Numbered from the stretch's first letter, positions 8,195-17,314 are shown. The stretch is DNA of 64,000 bases from Paenibacillus terrigena DSM 21567 (GCF_000374845.1 NZ_KB895412.1:753056-817055), one strand, 5' to 3'. Made by a program: numbers and translations. The notes: generated by a model not told the origin, from the sequence alone.

Positions 8195-9358
8195 TTGATC
8201 ACAACAACGCTATCCATCCATGAAGGCAGAACCGATGCTGCACCGGACGCGGTAGGTCTTGATGCAGCACGGCTGCAGCTGCTTGATGAGCATTTCCGTG
8301 GGCTTATTGAAGCGGGTCGCATTCAAGGGGCAAGTTACTTGGTTGCCCGTGACGGCCAAATTGTCGTTCATCGTTCCCAAGGTCATCTGACATATGAAGA
8401 GAACAGTCCAGCACTTCTACCGAATTCGATTCGTAAAGTTTATTCAATCACGAAAGTGTTTACCGCCATTGCCATCGCACAATTAGCAGAAGAAGGGAAG
8501 CTCTTCTACCAACAGAGTGTGAGCGAATGGATCCCTGAGCTGAATACGGATCAGCATCGCGGCATTACGATTTGGCATCTGTTAACCCATACATCAGGTC
8601 TTATGGGCGATCCTGGCGTCCAGACAGAGCCTTACACGCTTCCTTGGTACGAGTGGTGGCTGCATGAGAAGAAGTCTAGTGCAGATGCATGGACGCTCGA
8701 AGAAGGGATAAAGACGATTGTCAGCGGGCGGATGTATTGTAAACCCGGTGAACAATGGAATTATTGTACGGCAGGGTTTGCGCTGCTCGGTCTGGTTATC
8801 GAACGTGCGTCAGGCATGTCTTATGAGCAGTATGTTCGCGAACGGATTACGGAGCCTCTAGGGATGGAACGTACATTCCTGCGTGTTCCGGAACATTTGC
8901 GAGCAGAGACGTGTATTGTGAATCCTTGGCAAGAAAAAGAAGTGCAAGATTCCTTTGACCGGACAGGGATTCCAGCAGCGGCTGGTAATGGTCTATTCTC
9001 AACCCTTGAGGATCTGTGGAAGCTTGGACAAGCCATGTTAGATGATGGGCAACTTCATGGACAACGTATTCTTGGACGCAAAACAGTACGGATGATGGTC
9101 TCGAATCAGCTTAATAACGTTCCATCGACGTGCTGGGGCGATAAAAATCCTAATTTTCAGATGGGGCTCGGCTGGAGTCTGAGTCATCAAGATATTTGCT
9201 CACCAGGAACGTATGCACATGAGGGTGCAGGACATTGCGGTCTATTCATTGATCCTATTGAACGGCTCGTCTATGCATTTATGGTACCTAGCCAAACGGG
9301 TTGGGTGCCGCAAGCCATCATTAATCCGCGAGCGATTATTTGGTCAGCACTGCTATAG
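8195..9358 (+). CDS. Serine hydrolase of the beta-lactamase class C/esterase fold (1)
   Basis: A 387-residue penicillin-binding-protein-fold hydrolase. The SxxK nucleophile is in YSITKVFTAIA (about residue 85). The second motif is WNYCTAGFALLG, and a C-terminal HEGAGHCG replaces the KTG of true beta-lactamases, so an esterase or D-amino-acid peptidase is more likely than drug resistance. There is no signal peptide. I chose TTG 8195 because AAGGGAGG lies eight bases upstream; an ATG at 8144 lacks a ribosome binding site. A paralogue follows at 9408, then an ABC-2 exporter, all in one orientation with tight spacing. This suggests the hydrolase acts on a compound that the exporter moves or that it makes. 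Confidence 0.85.
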   Translation: MITTTLSIHEGRTDAAPDAVGLDAARLQLLDEHFRGLIEAGRIQGASYLVARDGQIVVHRSQGHLTYEENSPALLPNSIRKVYSITKVFTAIAIAQLAEEGKLFYQQSVSEWIPELNTDQHRGITIWHLLTHTSGLMGDPGVQTEPYTLPWYEWWLHEKKSSADAWTLEEGIKTIVSGRMYCKPGEQWNYCTAGFALLGLVIERASGMSYEQYVRERITEPLGMERTFLRVPEHLRAETCIVNPWQEKEVQDSFDRTGIPAAAGNGLFSTLEDLWKLGQAMLDDGQLHGQRILGRKTVRMMVSNQLNNVPSTCWGDKNPNFQMGLGWSLSHQDICSPGTYAHEGAGHCGLFIDPIERLVYAFMVPSQTGWVPQAIINPRAIIWSALL

Positions 9359-9407
9359 TGAGCGACGATAAACCTGAAATGGAAGAAAGAAAGGACGGGG
9401 AAACGAT

Positions 9408-10601
9408 ATGAGCCTTGGTATACATCATGGACTGACCGATATTTCACCTTCGGAAGCAGGGTACCGAGAGAGTACCTTGCAACAGCTCGACACATTCTTA
9501 ATGGGATTAATTAATGAAGGGAAGCTGCAATGCGCTTCCTATATGCTCGCGCGCGGCGGACAGACTTTCGCGGTACGTGCGCTAGGCGCGCTTCGGCACA
9601 CAGACCCTGCAAGTGAATTGCAGCCGCAGTCGATCCGGAAGATTGCTTCGGTCACGAAGTGGTTCACGCTCGTCTCGATCATGCGGTTAATGGAAGAAGG
9701 GAAGCTATATCTAACACAGCCTGTGAAGGATTGGTACCCAGAATTTGATCATCGCCATTATGAACGGATTACGATTACACATTTATTAACACATACATCG
9801 GGGCTCGCACCGGACCCGGGTTATTTCACCGAGCCCTATCCGTCTGGTCCTTGGGATATTGAATTTGCATTTGGCGATGATTCGGATGCTTCGAAGCCAG
9901 AACGTACAGAAGCGGAGGACATTGCTTATCGCAGGTCTAGGTGGATCAAGTCTGTACTAGCAGGACCACTGGTCTGTCAGCCAGGGGAGAGTTGGAACTA
10001 TTCCTCGACCGGCTTTTCGATCTTGGGGGATATCATTAGCCAGATCACGGGGATGTCCTACAACGATTATGTGCGTCAGACGATTCTGGAGCCGCTCGGG
10101 ATGCATCGGACGTTTTTCGAAGTGCCTGTGGAGCTTCATCATGAAGTATGCACGGTTGACGACTGGGATTTAAATCGATTAACAAGGACAGAGAATAGGG
10201 GCTGGTCACCGCCTCGGGCAGGTGGTGGGTTGTATTCGACCCTTGCAGATATGAATCGCTTCGGACAGATGATGCTGAACCAAGGAACCTATCAAGGAGC
10301 GCGTATTCTTAGCCGAAGGTCCGTAGAACGTCTCGCACAGAATCAATTTCCGGCAGGTATTCCAGCCTTCAATTGGGGGGACCGGTTGAAGGATATGCCC
10401 TATGGACTTAGCAGCCAGCTAGGACGTGTGTTCGATCCGTTCAAGTCTGGGACGTTCTATCATGAAGGGGCAGGGCGCTGTGCACTAATGGTCGATGCAG
10501 AGGAAGATTTCGTCGTCTCGTTCTTCGTACCGACAGCGAATGGCTGGGTTCCCGAATCGATTGTTAGCATTAAAAATATGATCTGGTCGGGATTGCAATA
10601 A
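9408..10601 (+). CDS. Serine hydrolase of the beta-lactamase class C/esterase fold (2)
   Basis: A 397-residue paralogue of the preceding gene with the same layout. It has SxxK in IASVTKWFTLVS, WNYSSTGFSILG as the second motif and HEGAGRCA as the third. Both proteins start with SIHEG or GIHHG, followed by a stretch ending in LQQLD or LQLLD, and end alike (GWVPxxI, IWSxL). An insertion of about 30 residues near position 150 (FAFGDDSDASKPERTEAED) separates it from its partner. It lacks a signal peptide. Its stop codon overlaps the start of the first permease (TAATG), which ties it to the exporter by translational coupling. Substrate unknown. Confidence 0.85.
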   Translation: MSLGIHHGLTDISPSEAGYRESTLQQLDTFLMGLINEGKLQCASYMLARGGQTFAVRALGALRHTDPASELQPQSIRKIASVTKWFTLVSIMRLMEEGKLYLTQPVKDWYPEFDHRHYERITITHLLTHTSGLAPDPGYFTEPYPSGPWDIEFAFGDDSDASKPERTEAEDIAYRRSRWIKSVLAGPLVCQPGESWNYSSTGFSILGDIISQITGMSYNDYVRQTILEPLGMHRTFFEVPVELHHEVCTVDDWDLNRLTRTENRGWSPPRAGGGLYSTLADMNRFGQMMLNQGTYQGARILSRRSVERLAQNQFPAGIPAFNWGDRLKDMPYGLSSQLGRVFDPFKSGTFYHEGAGRCALMVDAEEDFVVSFFVPTANGWVPESIVSIKNMIWSGLQ

Positions 10602-11407
10602 TGCAATCCTTACGGTTCGTACGTGCGGTAGCCTTCGCGACGTACAAAGAATGGGCGGCTTACCGCTCGCATATGGCAGTTTCAATCTTCATCGGTCCTG
10701 TGTACTTTCTAGTACAGTATTTCATCTGGCATGCGGTTTATGCATCACAAGATATATTGAACGGATTTACACTGTCAGAAATGTTGACATATTACGGTGT
10801 CATGTCTGTTATTACCTATTTGACGTTCGATTTCGCCGATTGGAATCTACAGATGCTCATCCGTACAGGGAAATATGTCACGTTTATTTTACGTCCAGTC
10901 TCTCATGTAGGGTTCGCATTGGCTCAGAAGGTTGGTCATCGCACGCTCGGGTTCTGGATGGAATTCATTCCAGTTTTTCTGATTTATCTCTTTATTTTCA
11001 AAATCAAGCTGCTGCCTCCGCAGCCGTTCTGGGCAGTGCTCTCCATTATTTTAGGTTTCTTGATGACGTTTTTCGTCAATTACTCCATTGGATTAACCGC
11101 CTTCTGGCTGACGAATGCGGAAGGAGTCAGGCGTGTATTCTTACTGATGCGTGACATTACCGCAGGTGTATTCGTGCCGCTTTCCTTTTTTCCAGACGGA
11201 TTGCAGAATGTTCTCTTTTACTTGCCATTCCAGTTCATGCAGTATGTCCCTGTACGCGTCTATATTGGCAGCTATGAGCTTGCTGGGATCACGATGTCGA
11301 TTCCGCAGGTTGTCGGGTTGCAGGCGATCGCAGTGCTCTGCATGTGGGGTGTATGTCAGCTCCTGGTTCACCTGGGTGCCCGGAAATTTACGGGGGTGGG
11401 GGTATGA
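10601..11407 (+). CDS. ABC-2 type exporter permease, subunit 1
   Basis: A 268-residue integral membrane protein with about six hydrophobic segments, among them VSIFIGPVYFLVQYFIWHAV and LSIILGFLMTFFVNYSIGL. It matches the ABC-2 permease family that occurs in pairs with a second permease and an ATPase (COG4587/COG3694/COG4586 type). The start overlaps the stop of the hydrolase gene by one base, and its own stop overlaps the next permease by four (ATGA). The complex would export an unknown compound or act in self-protection. Membrane role is clear, cargo is not. Confidence 0.85.
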   Translation: MQSLRFVRAVAFATYKEWAAYRSHMAVSIFIGPVYFLVQYFIWHAVYASQDILNGFTLSEMLTYYGVMSVITYLTFDFADWNLQMLIRTGKYVTFILRPVSHVGFALAQKVGHRTLGFWMEFIPVFLIYLFIFKIKLLPPQPFWAVLSIILGFLMTFFVNYSIGLTAFWLTNAEGVRRVFLLMRDITAGVFVPLSFFPDGLQNVLFYLPFQFMQYVPVRVYIGSYELAGITMSIPQVVGLQAIAVLCMWGVCQLLVHLGARKFTGVGV

Positions 11408-12186
11408 AGTCATTGCTCGCTTGTTATAGGGCGGTAATCAAGACGAAGCTGGCAGAACGGATGGCTTATCGAACGGATTTTGCCATTAGCGTGCTGCTTA
11501 TGCTCTTAGGTGATTTTATGATCCCATTGGTCACTCTGCTTGTCTATCGATCAGGAGCAAGCTTTCCGGGATGGACACTACAGGAGGCGCTGCTTATTCA
11601 GGCCGTGTTTACACTCGCCAAGGGGGTCGCATTTCCATTTTTCTTTGGAATTGTATCGACGACGCTCTATCATGTCCGTGAAGGTTCGTTCGATGTCTTC
11701 CTGCTGAAGCCGCGGCCAATTCTATTTCTTACGATGATGAATGCTTTTGATTTGGACGATTTCGGTCGTCTAATTAGCGGTGGTGTATTATTTGGTCTCG
11801 CTTTGTCAGGGGTGCCTGCACCTAGTGCATTGCATTGGATTCAGTTCGCTGTCCTGTTCCTCTGCTCACTGCTTGTCTTATTTGCGTTCTCGTTGTTCTT
11901 GTCGGGACTACTGTTCAAATGGGTAGGCAGCAGTCGTGTTTATGATATGTTCGATTCCATGTCGATGTTTGGAATGTATCCGGGAACGATCTTCTCGAAA
12001 GTGTTCCAGCAACTCTTCACGTATGTCATTCCGATTGCCATGATAGGTTTCCTGCCAGCGTCTGCGCTGCTCGGAAAAGGTGCGGATGGGGCGTGGCTAT
12101 CGATGGGGATGAGCATTGTTTTCTGTGGAGCAGGTCTTATGTTCTGGCATGGTATGCTTCGCAATTATACGAGCGCAGGGGGGTGA
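11404..12186 (+). CDS. ABC-2 type exporter permease, subunit 2
   Basis: A 260-residue membrane protein with about six hydrophobic segments (FAISVLLMLLGDFMIPLVTL, AVLFLCSLLVLFAFSLFL and others) and the conserved HVREGSFDVFLLKPRP cytoplasmic loop seen in this ABC-2 permease family. I chose ATG 11404, which overlaps the stop of the first permease in an ATGA junction, over an in-frame start at 11344 inside that gene. It would form a heterodimer with the product of 10601-11407, powered by the ATPase at 12193. Confidence 0.85.
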   Translation: MKSLLACYRAVIKTKLAERMAYRTDFAISVLLMLLGDFMIPLVTLLVYRSGASFPGWTLQEALLIQAVFTLAKGVAFPFFFGIVSTTLYHVREGSFDVFLLKPRPILFLTMMNAFDLDDFGRLISGGVLFGLALSGVPAPSALHWIQFAVLFLCSLLVLFAFSLFLSGLLFKWVGSSRVYDMFDSMSMFGMYPGTIFSKVFQQLFTYVIPIAMIGFLPASALLGKGADGAWLSMGMSIVFCGAGLMFWHGMLRNYTSAGG

Positions 12187-12192
12187 CACGAA

Positions 12193-13197
12193 ATGATTGA
12201 AGTCCACAATTTATATAAGACCTATACAACGTATACCCGTGGGTCGTCGTTTAAGGAAACGCTGCGCAGTCTATTTGAGCGGGAGACCGTCCTCGTACCT
12301 GCAGTCAAAGGGCTAACCTTCAAGGTAGAACCTGGAGAGATCGTTGGCTTTCTCGGACCGAATGGTGCGGGGAAATCGACGACACTGAAGATGCTCACGG
12401 GGGTCCTGCACCCTACCTCAGGGGATGTCCGTATCTTAGGGTGCACACCGTGGAAACAACGCAAGCGATATGTGCGCAACATTGGAGCGGTATTCGGGCA
12501 GAAGTCCCAATTGTTATGGGATATCCCCCCACTTGACGCGTTCTATATGAACAAAGCCATTTATGCGATCGAGGATGCCGAATTTGAAGAAACACTGCAC
12601 AGACTTTCCAGGCTGCTTGAGGTCGAGGAGATTATGCGGAAGCCGACAAGGCAGCTGTCGCTCGGAGAACGAATGAAATGTGAGTTCATTATGGCGATGT
12701 TGCATCGCCCATCCGTGGTGTTCCTCGACGAGCCTACGATCGGGCTGGATGTCATCGCGAAGGAGAAAATTCGCAGCTTTATTCAGGAGATGAATGAGCA
12801 AGGCGTTACGTTTATTTTAACCACACATGATCTAGAGGATATTGAACAGCTTGCACGTCGTGTTATCGTCATTAATGATGGCGAAATCGTGTTTGATGAT
12901 TCGATCATGGCGCTGCGCAATTTTCTCGGCGCGAAGAAGAAAGTTCGGATCGTCACCGAGCAGCCTGCGGATTGGTATGGGATTGAGGGTGTTACCGTGC
13001 TTAAGCTGCATTCAGCCAAAGATGCGGAGCTGGAGCTCGACACGGATTGTCTACCGCTCAAGCGGTTCATTCAGCTGATGAATGAGCGCTGCACGCTGCA
13101 AGATATGACGATCGATGCGCTGCCGATTGAACAGGTGATCAAGGAGTTGTATGGGCATAAAGAACGGATCGAAAAGGTCAGTGTTTTAACGGAATAA
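12193..13197 (+). CDS. ABC exporter ATPase
   Basis: A 334-residue nucleotide-binding subunit. Walker A is GPNGAGKST (about residue 57), the signature is LSLGERMKCE, Walker B with catalytic glutamate is VVFLDEPTIGLD, and the H-loop is LTTHDLEDIE. A C-terminal extension of about 80 residues after the H-loop is typical of the COG4586 group. It begins seven bases after the second permease and ends the operon. All catalytic residues are present, so the exporter is likely functional. The co-operonic serine hydrolases hint that the cargo is an ester or peptide. Confidence 0.9.
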   Translation: MIEVHNLYKTYTTYTRGSSFKETLRSLFERETVLVPAVKGLTFKVEPGEIVGFLGPNGAGKSTTLKMLTGVLHPTSGDVRILGCTPWKQRKRYVRNIGAVFGQKSQLLWDIPPLDAFYMNKAIYAIEDAEFEETLHRLSRLLEVEEIMRKPTRQLSLGERMKCEFIMAMLHRPSVVFLDEPTIGLDVIAKEKIRSFIQEMNEQGVTFILTTHDLEDIEQLARRVIVINDGEIVFDDSIMALRNFLGAKKKVRIVTEQPADWYGIEGVTVLKLHSAKDAELELDTDCLPLKRFIQLMNERCTLQDMTIDALPIEQVIKELYGHKERIEKVSVLTE

Positions 13198-13271
13198 GAA
13201 TTGTAATGAATATCTCTCTAACACACAAGATGTAGATGTTGAAGTTGATTTGTAGGAATGACGATCACGTG

Positions 13272-13322
13272 GAGGAGTCTTACTTCCGTCTTGGTGACGG
13301 TGTAAGGCTCTTCTCTATTTTT
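13272..13322 (+). terminator. Terminator of the hydrolase-exporter operon
   Basis: A stem pairing GAGGAGTCTTAC with GTAAGGCTCTTC (G-U pairs) has an inner hairpin CCGTC/GACGG. A T-rich stretch ATTTTTAT follows. Confidence 0.65.
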
Positions 13323-13424
13323 ATCTTAAATTTATCTAAAATATAATATTTTTTATTGAATAGAAACCCTTATTTTACGCCGATTGTATCCCTTTCCAAC
13401 GCAAAATATAGGCATGTTATTGTA

Positions 13425-13475
13425 TTGACAAGCACAATATATTGATGTAAATTGATTAAGCACAACTACATATCG
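13425..13475 (+). promoter_or_regulatory. nrd promoter with two NrdR-like boxes
   Basis: A perfect -35 TTGACA (13425-13430) and TAAATT (13448-13453) are 17 bases apart. Between and after them lie two copies of the NrdR box core CWATATATWG: CAATATATTG at 13435-13444, a perfect match, and CTACATATCG at 13466-13475 with two mismatches. Their starts are 31 bases apart, three helical turns, as known for paired NrdR boxes. NrdR is the ATP/dATP-sensing repressor of ribonucleotide reductase genes. Confidence 0.75.
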
Positions 13476-13476
13476 T

Positions 13477-13657
13477 GATGTACAGGTTTTTTGCACCTCT
13501 AGTCTTAGAGTGCAAAGATTAATAGGGAAGTCCGGTTGAAATCCGGCGCGGTCCCGCCACTGTAATAGAGGAGCGGTTGCTAGAGAGCCACTGATTAGTA
13601 CAAATCGGGAAGGCGGCAATCACGATGATCCTTGAGTCAGGAGACCTGCCTGTCATC
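13477..13657 (+). ncRNA. Cobalamin (B12) riboswitch
   Basis: The conserved core is readable: GGGAAGTCCGGT followed by AATCCGGCGCGGTCCCGCC and ACTGTAA, then the B12 box AGTCAGGAGACCTGCC at about 13635-13650. A P1 stem can form between GATGTACAGG (13477) and CCTGTCATC (13649-13657). It lies about 220 bases upstream of nrdI on the same strand. Binding of adenosylcobalamin would shut off the B12-independent reductase, as known for such elements ahead of nrd genes in other bacteria. Confidence 0.93.
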
Positions 13658-13724
13658 TGCACATGTCATCCCTACGGAGATAGGAACGTGCTGGCGTCGT
13701 CTTAATGAGTGAACTATCGTTAAG

Positions 13725-13760
13725 GTGCGTTCGGTTCATTGTGCCGGATGCGCTTTTTTT
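13725..13760 (+). terminator. Riboswitch expression-platform terminator
   Basis: A 10-bp stem with three G-U pairs, GTGCGTTCGG with CCGGATGCGC, followed by seven T. It lies 68 bases after the riboswitch core and 118 bases before nrdI, so it is a transcription-attenuation terminator rather than the end of a gene. Confidence 0.8.
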
Positions 13761-13788
13761 AATGAGTAAAATGTATAAGTTTTGAGGT

Positions 13789-13839
13789 CCCCACAAAGTA
13801 CCTGAGTCGGATTCGAAGGTAGTGTGTCACTTTGTGGGG
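13789..13839 (+). promoter_or_regulatory. Second leader hairpin ahead of nrdI
   Basis: A perfect 11-bp inverted repeat, CCCCACAAAGT (13789-13799) and ACTTTGTGGGG (13829-13839), encloses a 29-base loop. It is followed only by GTATTTTA, a poor U-tract, and ends 39 bases before the nrdI start. It could be a weak second terminator, an mRNA stabiliser or a protein-binding site. Confidence 0.5.
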
Positions 13840-13877
13840 GTATTTTATGAGCATAAGAGAGAGGACTGAGTTACGAA

Positions 13878-14237
13878 ATGGTCATCGCATTTGATTCTAA
13901 GACCGGGAACGTAAAAAGATTTGTACATAAATTGAACATGAGGACTGTGGAGATCGACGAGCAGACACAGATGGATGAGCCATTCGTGCTGATTACGTAT
14001 ACGACAGGGTTCGGTCAAGTTCCAGATAAGGTACAATCTTTTCTACAGAAGAACGGTTCGTATATGAGAGGCGTATCGGCAAGCGGGAACCGGAACTGGG
14101 GAACCAGCTTTGCGAAGAGCGCAGATACGATTGCGATGATGTATGATGTACCAGTCATTTCGAAATTTGAACTATCGGGCACGACAAATGATGTGCAACG
14201 GTTTGTAGAGGGAGTGAATAGCATTGCGGCATATTGA
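13878..14237 (+). CDS. nrdI: Flavodoxin NrdI, activator of class Ib ribonucleotide reductase
   Basis: A 119-residue flavodoxin-like protein that supplies the oxidant for assembling the dimanganese-tyrosyl radical cofactor of NrdF. The FMN-binding loops are visible: FDSKTGNVKRF near the N terminus, TYTTGFGQVP, and GVSASGNRNWG. Length and gene order nrdI-nrdE-nrdF are as in Bacillus. GAGAGGACT lies about ten bases before the ATG. The 3' end overlaps the start of nrdE by 14 bases. Expression is under the promoter, NrdR boxes and cobalamin riboswitch upstream. Confidence 0.95.
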   Translation: MVIAFDSKTGNVKRFVHKLNMRTVEIDEQTQMDEPFVLITYTTGFGQVPDKVQSFLQKNGSYMRGVSASGNRNWGTSFAKSADTIAMMYDVPVISKFELSGTTNDVQRFVEGVNSIAAY

Positions 14238-16308
14238 GTTAAATAACCAGTTGATGCTTCGTGACGCGGACGGATTTTTCCGATTGGATCGTGACCATGA
14301 GGCGGTAACAGCATTTATGGAAGAAGTAGAAAGTAAGAGCTTGCGGTTCGAGACGATCCATGAGCAAGTTGAATATATGATTGCGCATGAATACTACGAG
14401 GATGTTTATGAGAAATATACGGCTGCCCAGGTCGAGGAACTTTTTGAACTAACGAGAGCATCGGGGTTCGAATTCCAGTCCTACATGGCAGCTTCTAAAT
14501 TTTATGTCGACTATGCCTTGAAGAGCAATGACCACACACAATACCTTGAGCAGTATTCAGATCGCGTATCGATGGTATCTCTACATTTAGGTGATGGCGA
14601 TTTCGACAAAGCCAAACGTCTTGCGGTTGCGATGATGGAGCAGCGCGTACAGCCTGCAACACCAACATTCCTGAACTCCGGTAAGAAGCGCCGCGGTGAG
14701 ATGGTATCGTGCTTCCTACTCGAAATGGATGATGCACTTAACTCCATTAACTATGTGCTTGGCACATGTATGCAATTATCGAAAATCGGTGGCGGCGTGG
14801 CCGTTAACCTCTCGAAGCTCCGCGGTCGCGGAGAGGCGATCAAAGGCGTCGAAGGCGCAGCGAAAGGCATCATGCCTGTCCTGAAGCTAATGGAGGATGC
14901 ATTCTCCTATGCGGATCAAATGGGACAACGTAAGGGCTCTGGCGCAGGGTACTACAATATTTTCGGATGGGACGTTGTCGAGTTCCTTGATTGTAAAAAA
15001 ATCAATGCGGACGAGAAATTGCGGATCAAGACGCTCTCGATCGGGCTGATCGTTCCGGACAAATTCTACCGTCTAGCGGAAGAGAACCAACCATTGCACG
15101 TATTTGCACCTTATTCGGTCTACAAAGAATACGGCATTCATCTGGATGATATGGATCTGGATCAGATGTATGATGAATTACTGGCGAACGATAAAGTGAA
15201 GAAGAAAGTCATCATGAGCGCACGCGATATGCTCGTGAAGATCGGGATGATTCAATTAGAGTCCGGTTACCCGTACATTATGAATAAAACCAATGCGAAT
15301 GAAGCGCATGCCCTCAAAGGCATCGGTTCGGTTAAGATGTCCAACCTATGCACGGAGATCTTCCAACTGCAAGAGACATCCGAGATCGGCAACTATGGCG
15401 AAGGCGATGTGATTCGCCGCGATATTAGCTGTAACTTAGCGTCATTAAATATCGTGAACGTGATGGAACACGGCAAGATCAAAGAATCCGTTCATGAAGG
15501 GATCGAAGCACTAACGGCGGTTAGCGACATGACGAGTATTCCAAATGCACCAGGTGTACGTAAGGCGAACACGGAGATGCATTCCGTTGGTCTAGGCGCA
15601 ATGAACTTGAATGGTTATTTAGCGAAGAACAAGATCGCCTATGACAGCGATGATGCGAAGGAATTCGCGAGTGCGTTCTTCATGATGATGAATTACTACT
15701 CCTTGGAGAAAAGTATGGAAATCGCCCGCGATCGCGGCGTGACATTCCGTGAATTCGACAAGTCGGAATATGCGAACGGGAACTACTTTACAAAATATGA
15801 AGAGACAGACTTCCGCCCACGCTCAGAAAAGGCTCTGAAGCTGTTCGCTGGCATGGAGATTCCATCACCTGAGGATTGGACGGCGCTCAAAGCCAAAGTT
15901 CAAGCCCACGGCTTGTACCATGCTTACCGGTTGGCTATTGCGCCAACGCAAAGTATCTCTTACATTCAGAATGCAACTTCGAGCGTTATGCCGATCGTTG
16001 AGCACATCGAGACACGGACGTATGCGAACTCAACAACTTACTACCCAATGCCGTACTTGGCAAAGGATAACTATTTCTACTATAAATCCGCGTATCAAAT
16101 GGATCAGTTCAAGGTTATCGATATCATTGCGGAAATTCAGCAGCATGTGGATCAAGGGATCTCGACGGTTCTGCACGTGAATAGTAATGTAACAACACGT
16201 GAGCTAGCTAGATACTACCTCTACGCGGCACGTAAAGGGCTGAAGTCGCTCTATTACACGAGAACCAATCATTTATCTGTAGAAGAATGCATTAGCTGTT
16301 CGGTATAA
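14224..16308 (+). CDS. nrdE: Class Ib ribonucleoside-diphosphate reductase, large subunit
   Basis: The 694-residue catalytic subunit that reduces ribonucleoside diphosphates to deoxyribonucleotides, of normal NrdE length. Visible motifs are ATPTFLNSGKKRRGEMVSC (first redox cysteine), SNLCTEIFQ, DISCNLASLNI, QSISYIQNATSSVMP and the C-terminal swinging pair ECISCSV that receives electrons from NrdH or thioredoxin. There is no N-terminal ATP cone, as expected for class Ib. The TTG start at 14224 has GAGGGAG eight bases upstream, inside nrdI. It forms the active complex with NrdF encoded 39 bases downstream. Oxygen is required, and B12 is not. Confidence 0.96.
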   Translation: MRHIELNNQLMLRDADGFFRLDRDHEAVTAFMEEVESKSLRFETIHEQVEYMIAHEYYEDVYEKYTAAQVEELFELTRASGFEFQSYMAASKFYVDYALKSNDHTQYLEQYSDRVSMVSLHLGDGDFDKAKRLAVAMMEQRVQPATPTFLNSGKKRRGEMVSCFLLEMDDALNSINYVLGTCMQLSKIGGGVAVNLSKLRGRGEAIKGVEGAAKGIMPVLKLMEDAFSYADQMGQRKGSGAGYYNIFGWDVVEFLDCKKINADEKLRIKTLSIGLIVPDKFYRLAEENQPLHVFAPYSVYKEYGIHLDDMDLDQMYDELLANDKVKKKVIMSARDMLVKIGMIQLESGYPYIMNKTNANEAHALKGIGSVKMSNLCTEIFQLQETSEIGNYGEGDVIRRDISCNLASLNIVNVMEHGKIKESVHEGIEALTAVSDMTSIPNAPGVRKANTEMHSVGLGAMNLNGYLAKNKIAYDSDDAKEFASAFFMMMNYYSLEKSMEIARDRGVTFREFDKSEYANGNYFTKYEETDFRPRSEKALKLFAGMEIPSPEDWTALKAKVQAHGLYHAYRLAIAPTQSISYIQNATSSVMPIVEHIETRTYANSTTYYPMPYLAKDNYFYYKSAYQMDQFKVIDIIAEIQQHVDQGISTVLHVNSNVTTRELARYYLYAARKGLKSLYYTRTNHLSVEECISCSV

Positions 16309-16347
16309 TAGAGGTTCATAGGTTCATGAACTAGGGGGAAGAAAGAC

Positions 16348-17304
16348 ATGAAAGCAGTCAATTGGAATCGTCCGGATGACGATTTTACAGCAATGTTTTG
16401 GAATCAGAATATTATGCAGTTCTGGACGGATGAGGAGATTCCACTCTCGGATGATAAAATGTCCTGGGTGGCGCTGAAGCCAGCAGAACGTGATACGTAT
16501 ATGAAAGTGCTCGGTGGCCTAACGCTTCTGGATACGATTCAGGGCGGCGTGGGAATGCCGAAGATCCTTGAGCATGTGGATGGTTTGCAGCGTAAAGCGG
16601 TACTCGCGTTCATGGCCATGATGGAGCAAATCCATGCAAAGTCCTACAGCAGCATCTTCACAACGCTAGCAAACAGTGAGGAAATCGATCAACTGTTCAA
16701 ATGGGTGGAAGATGAGCCGCATCTACAGAAGAAAGCGAAGCTGATCTCCGGGTATTACACATCGATCGTAACGCCACGCGATCTGTACATGGCGATGGCC
16801 GCTTCCGTATTGCTCGAGAGCTACTTGTTCTATAGCGGATTCTTCTATCCGCTCTACCTTGCCGGCCAAGGTAAAATGACGAGCAGCGGCGAGATCATCG
16901 ACTTGATCATTCGCGATGAGAGTATCCACGGGGTTTACGTGGGCGTCTTGGCGCAAGAAGTATTTGCGAAGCTAACAGCTGAAGAACAGGAGGTATGCAC
17001 GCGCGAGCTGTATGATCTGCTGGAGCAGCTGCAAGCGAACGAGGAATCCTATACGGATTCGATCTACACCGCGATCGGCTTGGCGGCAGATGTGAAATCG
17101 TTCGTACGTTACAACGCGAACAAAGCCCTCATGAACCTCGGTCTTGAGCCAAAGTTCGAAGAAGAAGAAGTAAACCCGATCGTATTGAACGGGTTGAGCA
17201 CGAAGACGAAGCAGCATGACTTCTTCTCGAAGAAAGGGAACGGCTACGTTCGGACGACGAATGTGGAGCCGCTTCGCGACGAAGACTTCGTATTTGAATT
17301 TTAA
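16348..17304 (+). CDS. nrdF: Class Ib ribonucleoside-diphosphate reductase, small (radical) subunit
   Basis: A 318-residue R2-type ferritin-fold protein holding the metal-tyrosyl radical. Metal-ligand helices can be read at [12 protein letters not shown] (Asp), [14 protein letters not shown] (Glu and His) and [13 protein letters not shown] (Glu and His). A strong ribosome binding site, AGGGGGAAG, precedes the ATG. No nrdH-like glutaredoxin gene follows; a terminator starts ten bases after the stop, so nrdIEF is the whole operon. Confidence 0.96.
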   Translation: MKAVNWNRPDDDFTAMFWNQNIMQFWTDEEIPLSDDKMSWVALKPAERDTYMKVLGGLTLLDTIQGGVGMPKILEHVDGLQRKAVLAFMAMMEQIHAKSYSSIFTTLANSEEIDQLFKWVEDEPHLQKKAKLISGYYTSIVTPRDLYMAMAASVLLESYLFYSGFFYPLYLAGQGKMTSSGEIIDLIIRDESIHGVYVGVLAQEVFAKLTAEEQEVCTRELYDLLEQLQANEESYTDSIYTAIGLAADVKSFVRYNANKALMNLGLEPKFEEEEVNPIVLNGLSTKTKQHDFFSKKGNGYVRTTNVEPLRDEDFVFEF

Positions 17305-17314
17305 ATGAGATATG

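Noticed and set aside
8195-10601. Class C beta-lactamases giving drug resistance
   Set aside because: No signal peptides, no YxN or KTG motifs; the HEG-type third motif fits esterases or peptidases better.
10651-11154. 167-codon frame inside the first ABC permease
   Set aside because: Out-of-frame shadow of a clear membrane permease gene with operon overlaps on both sides.
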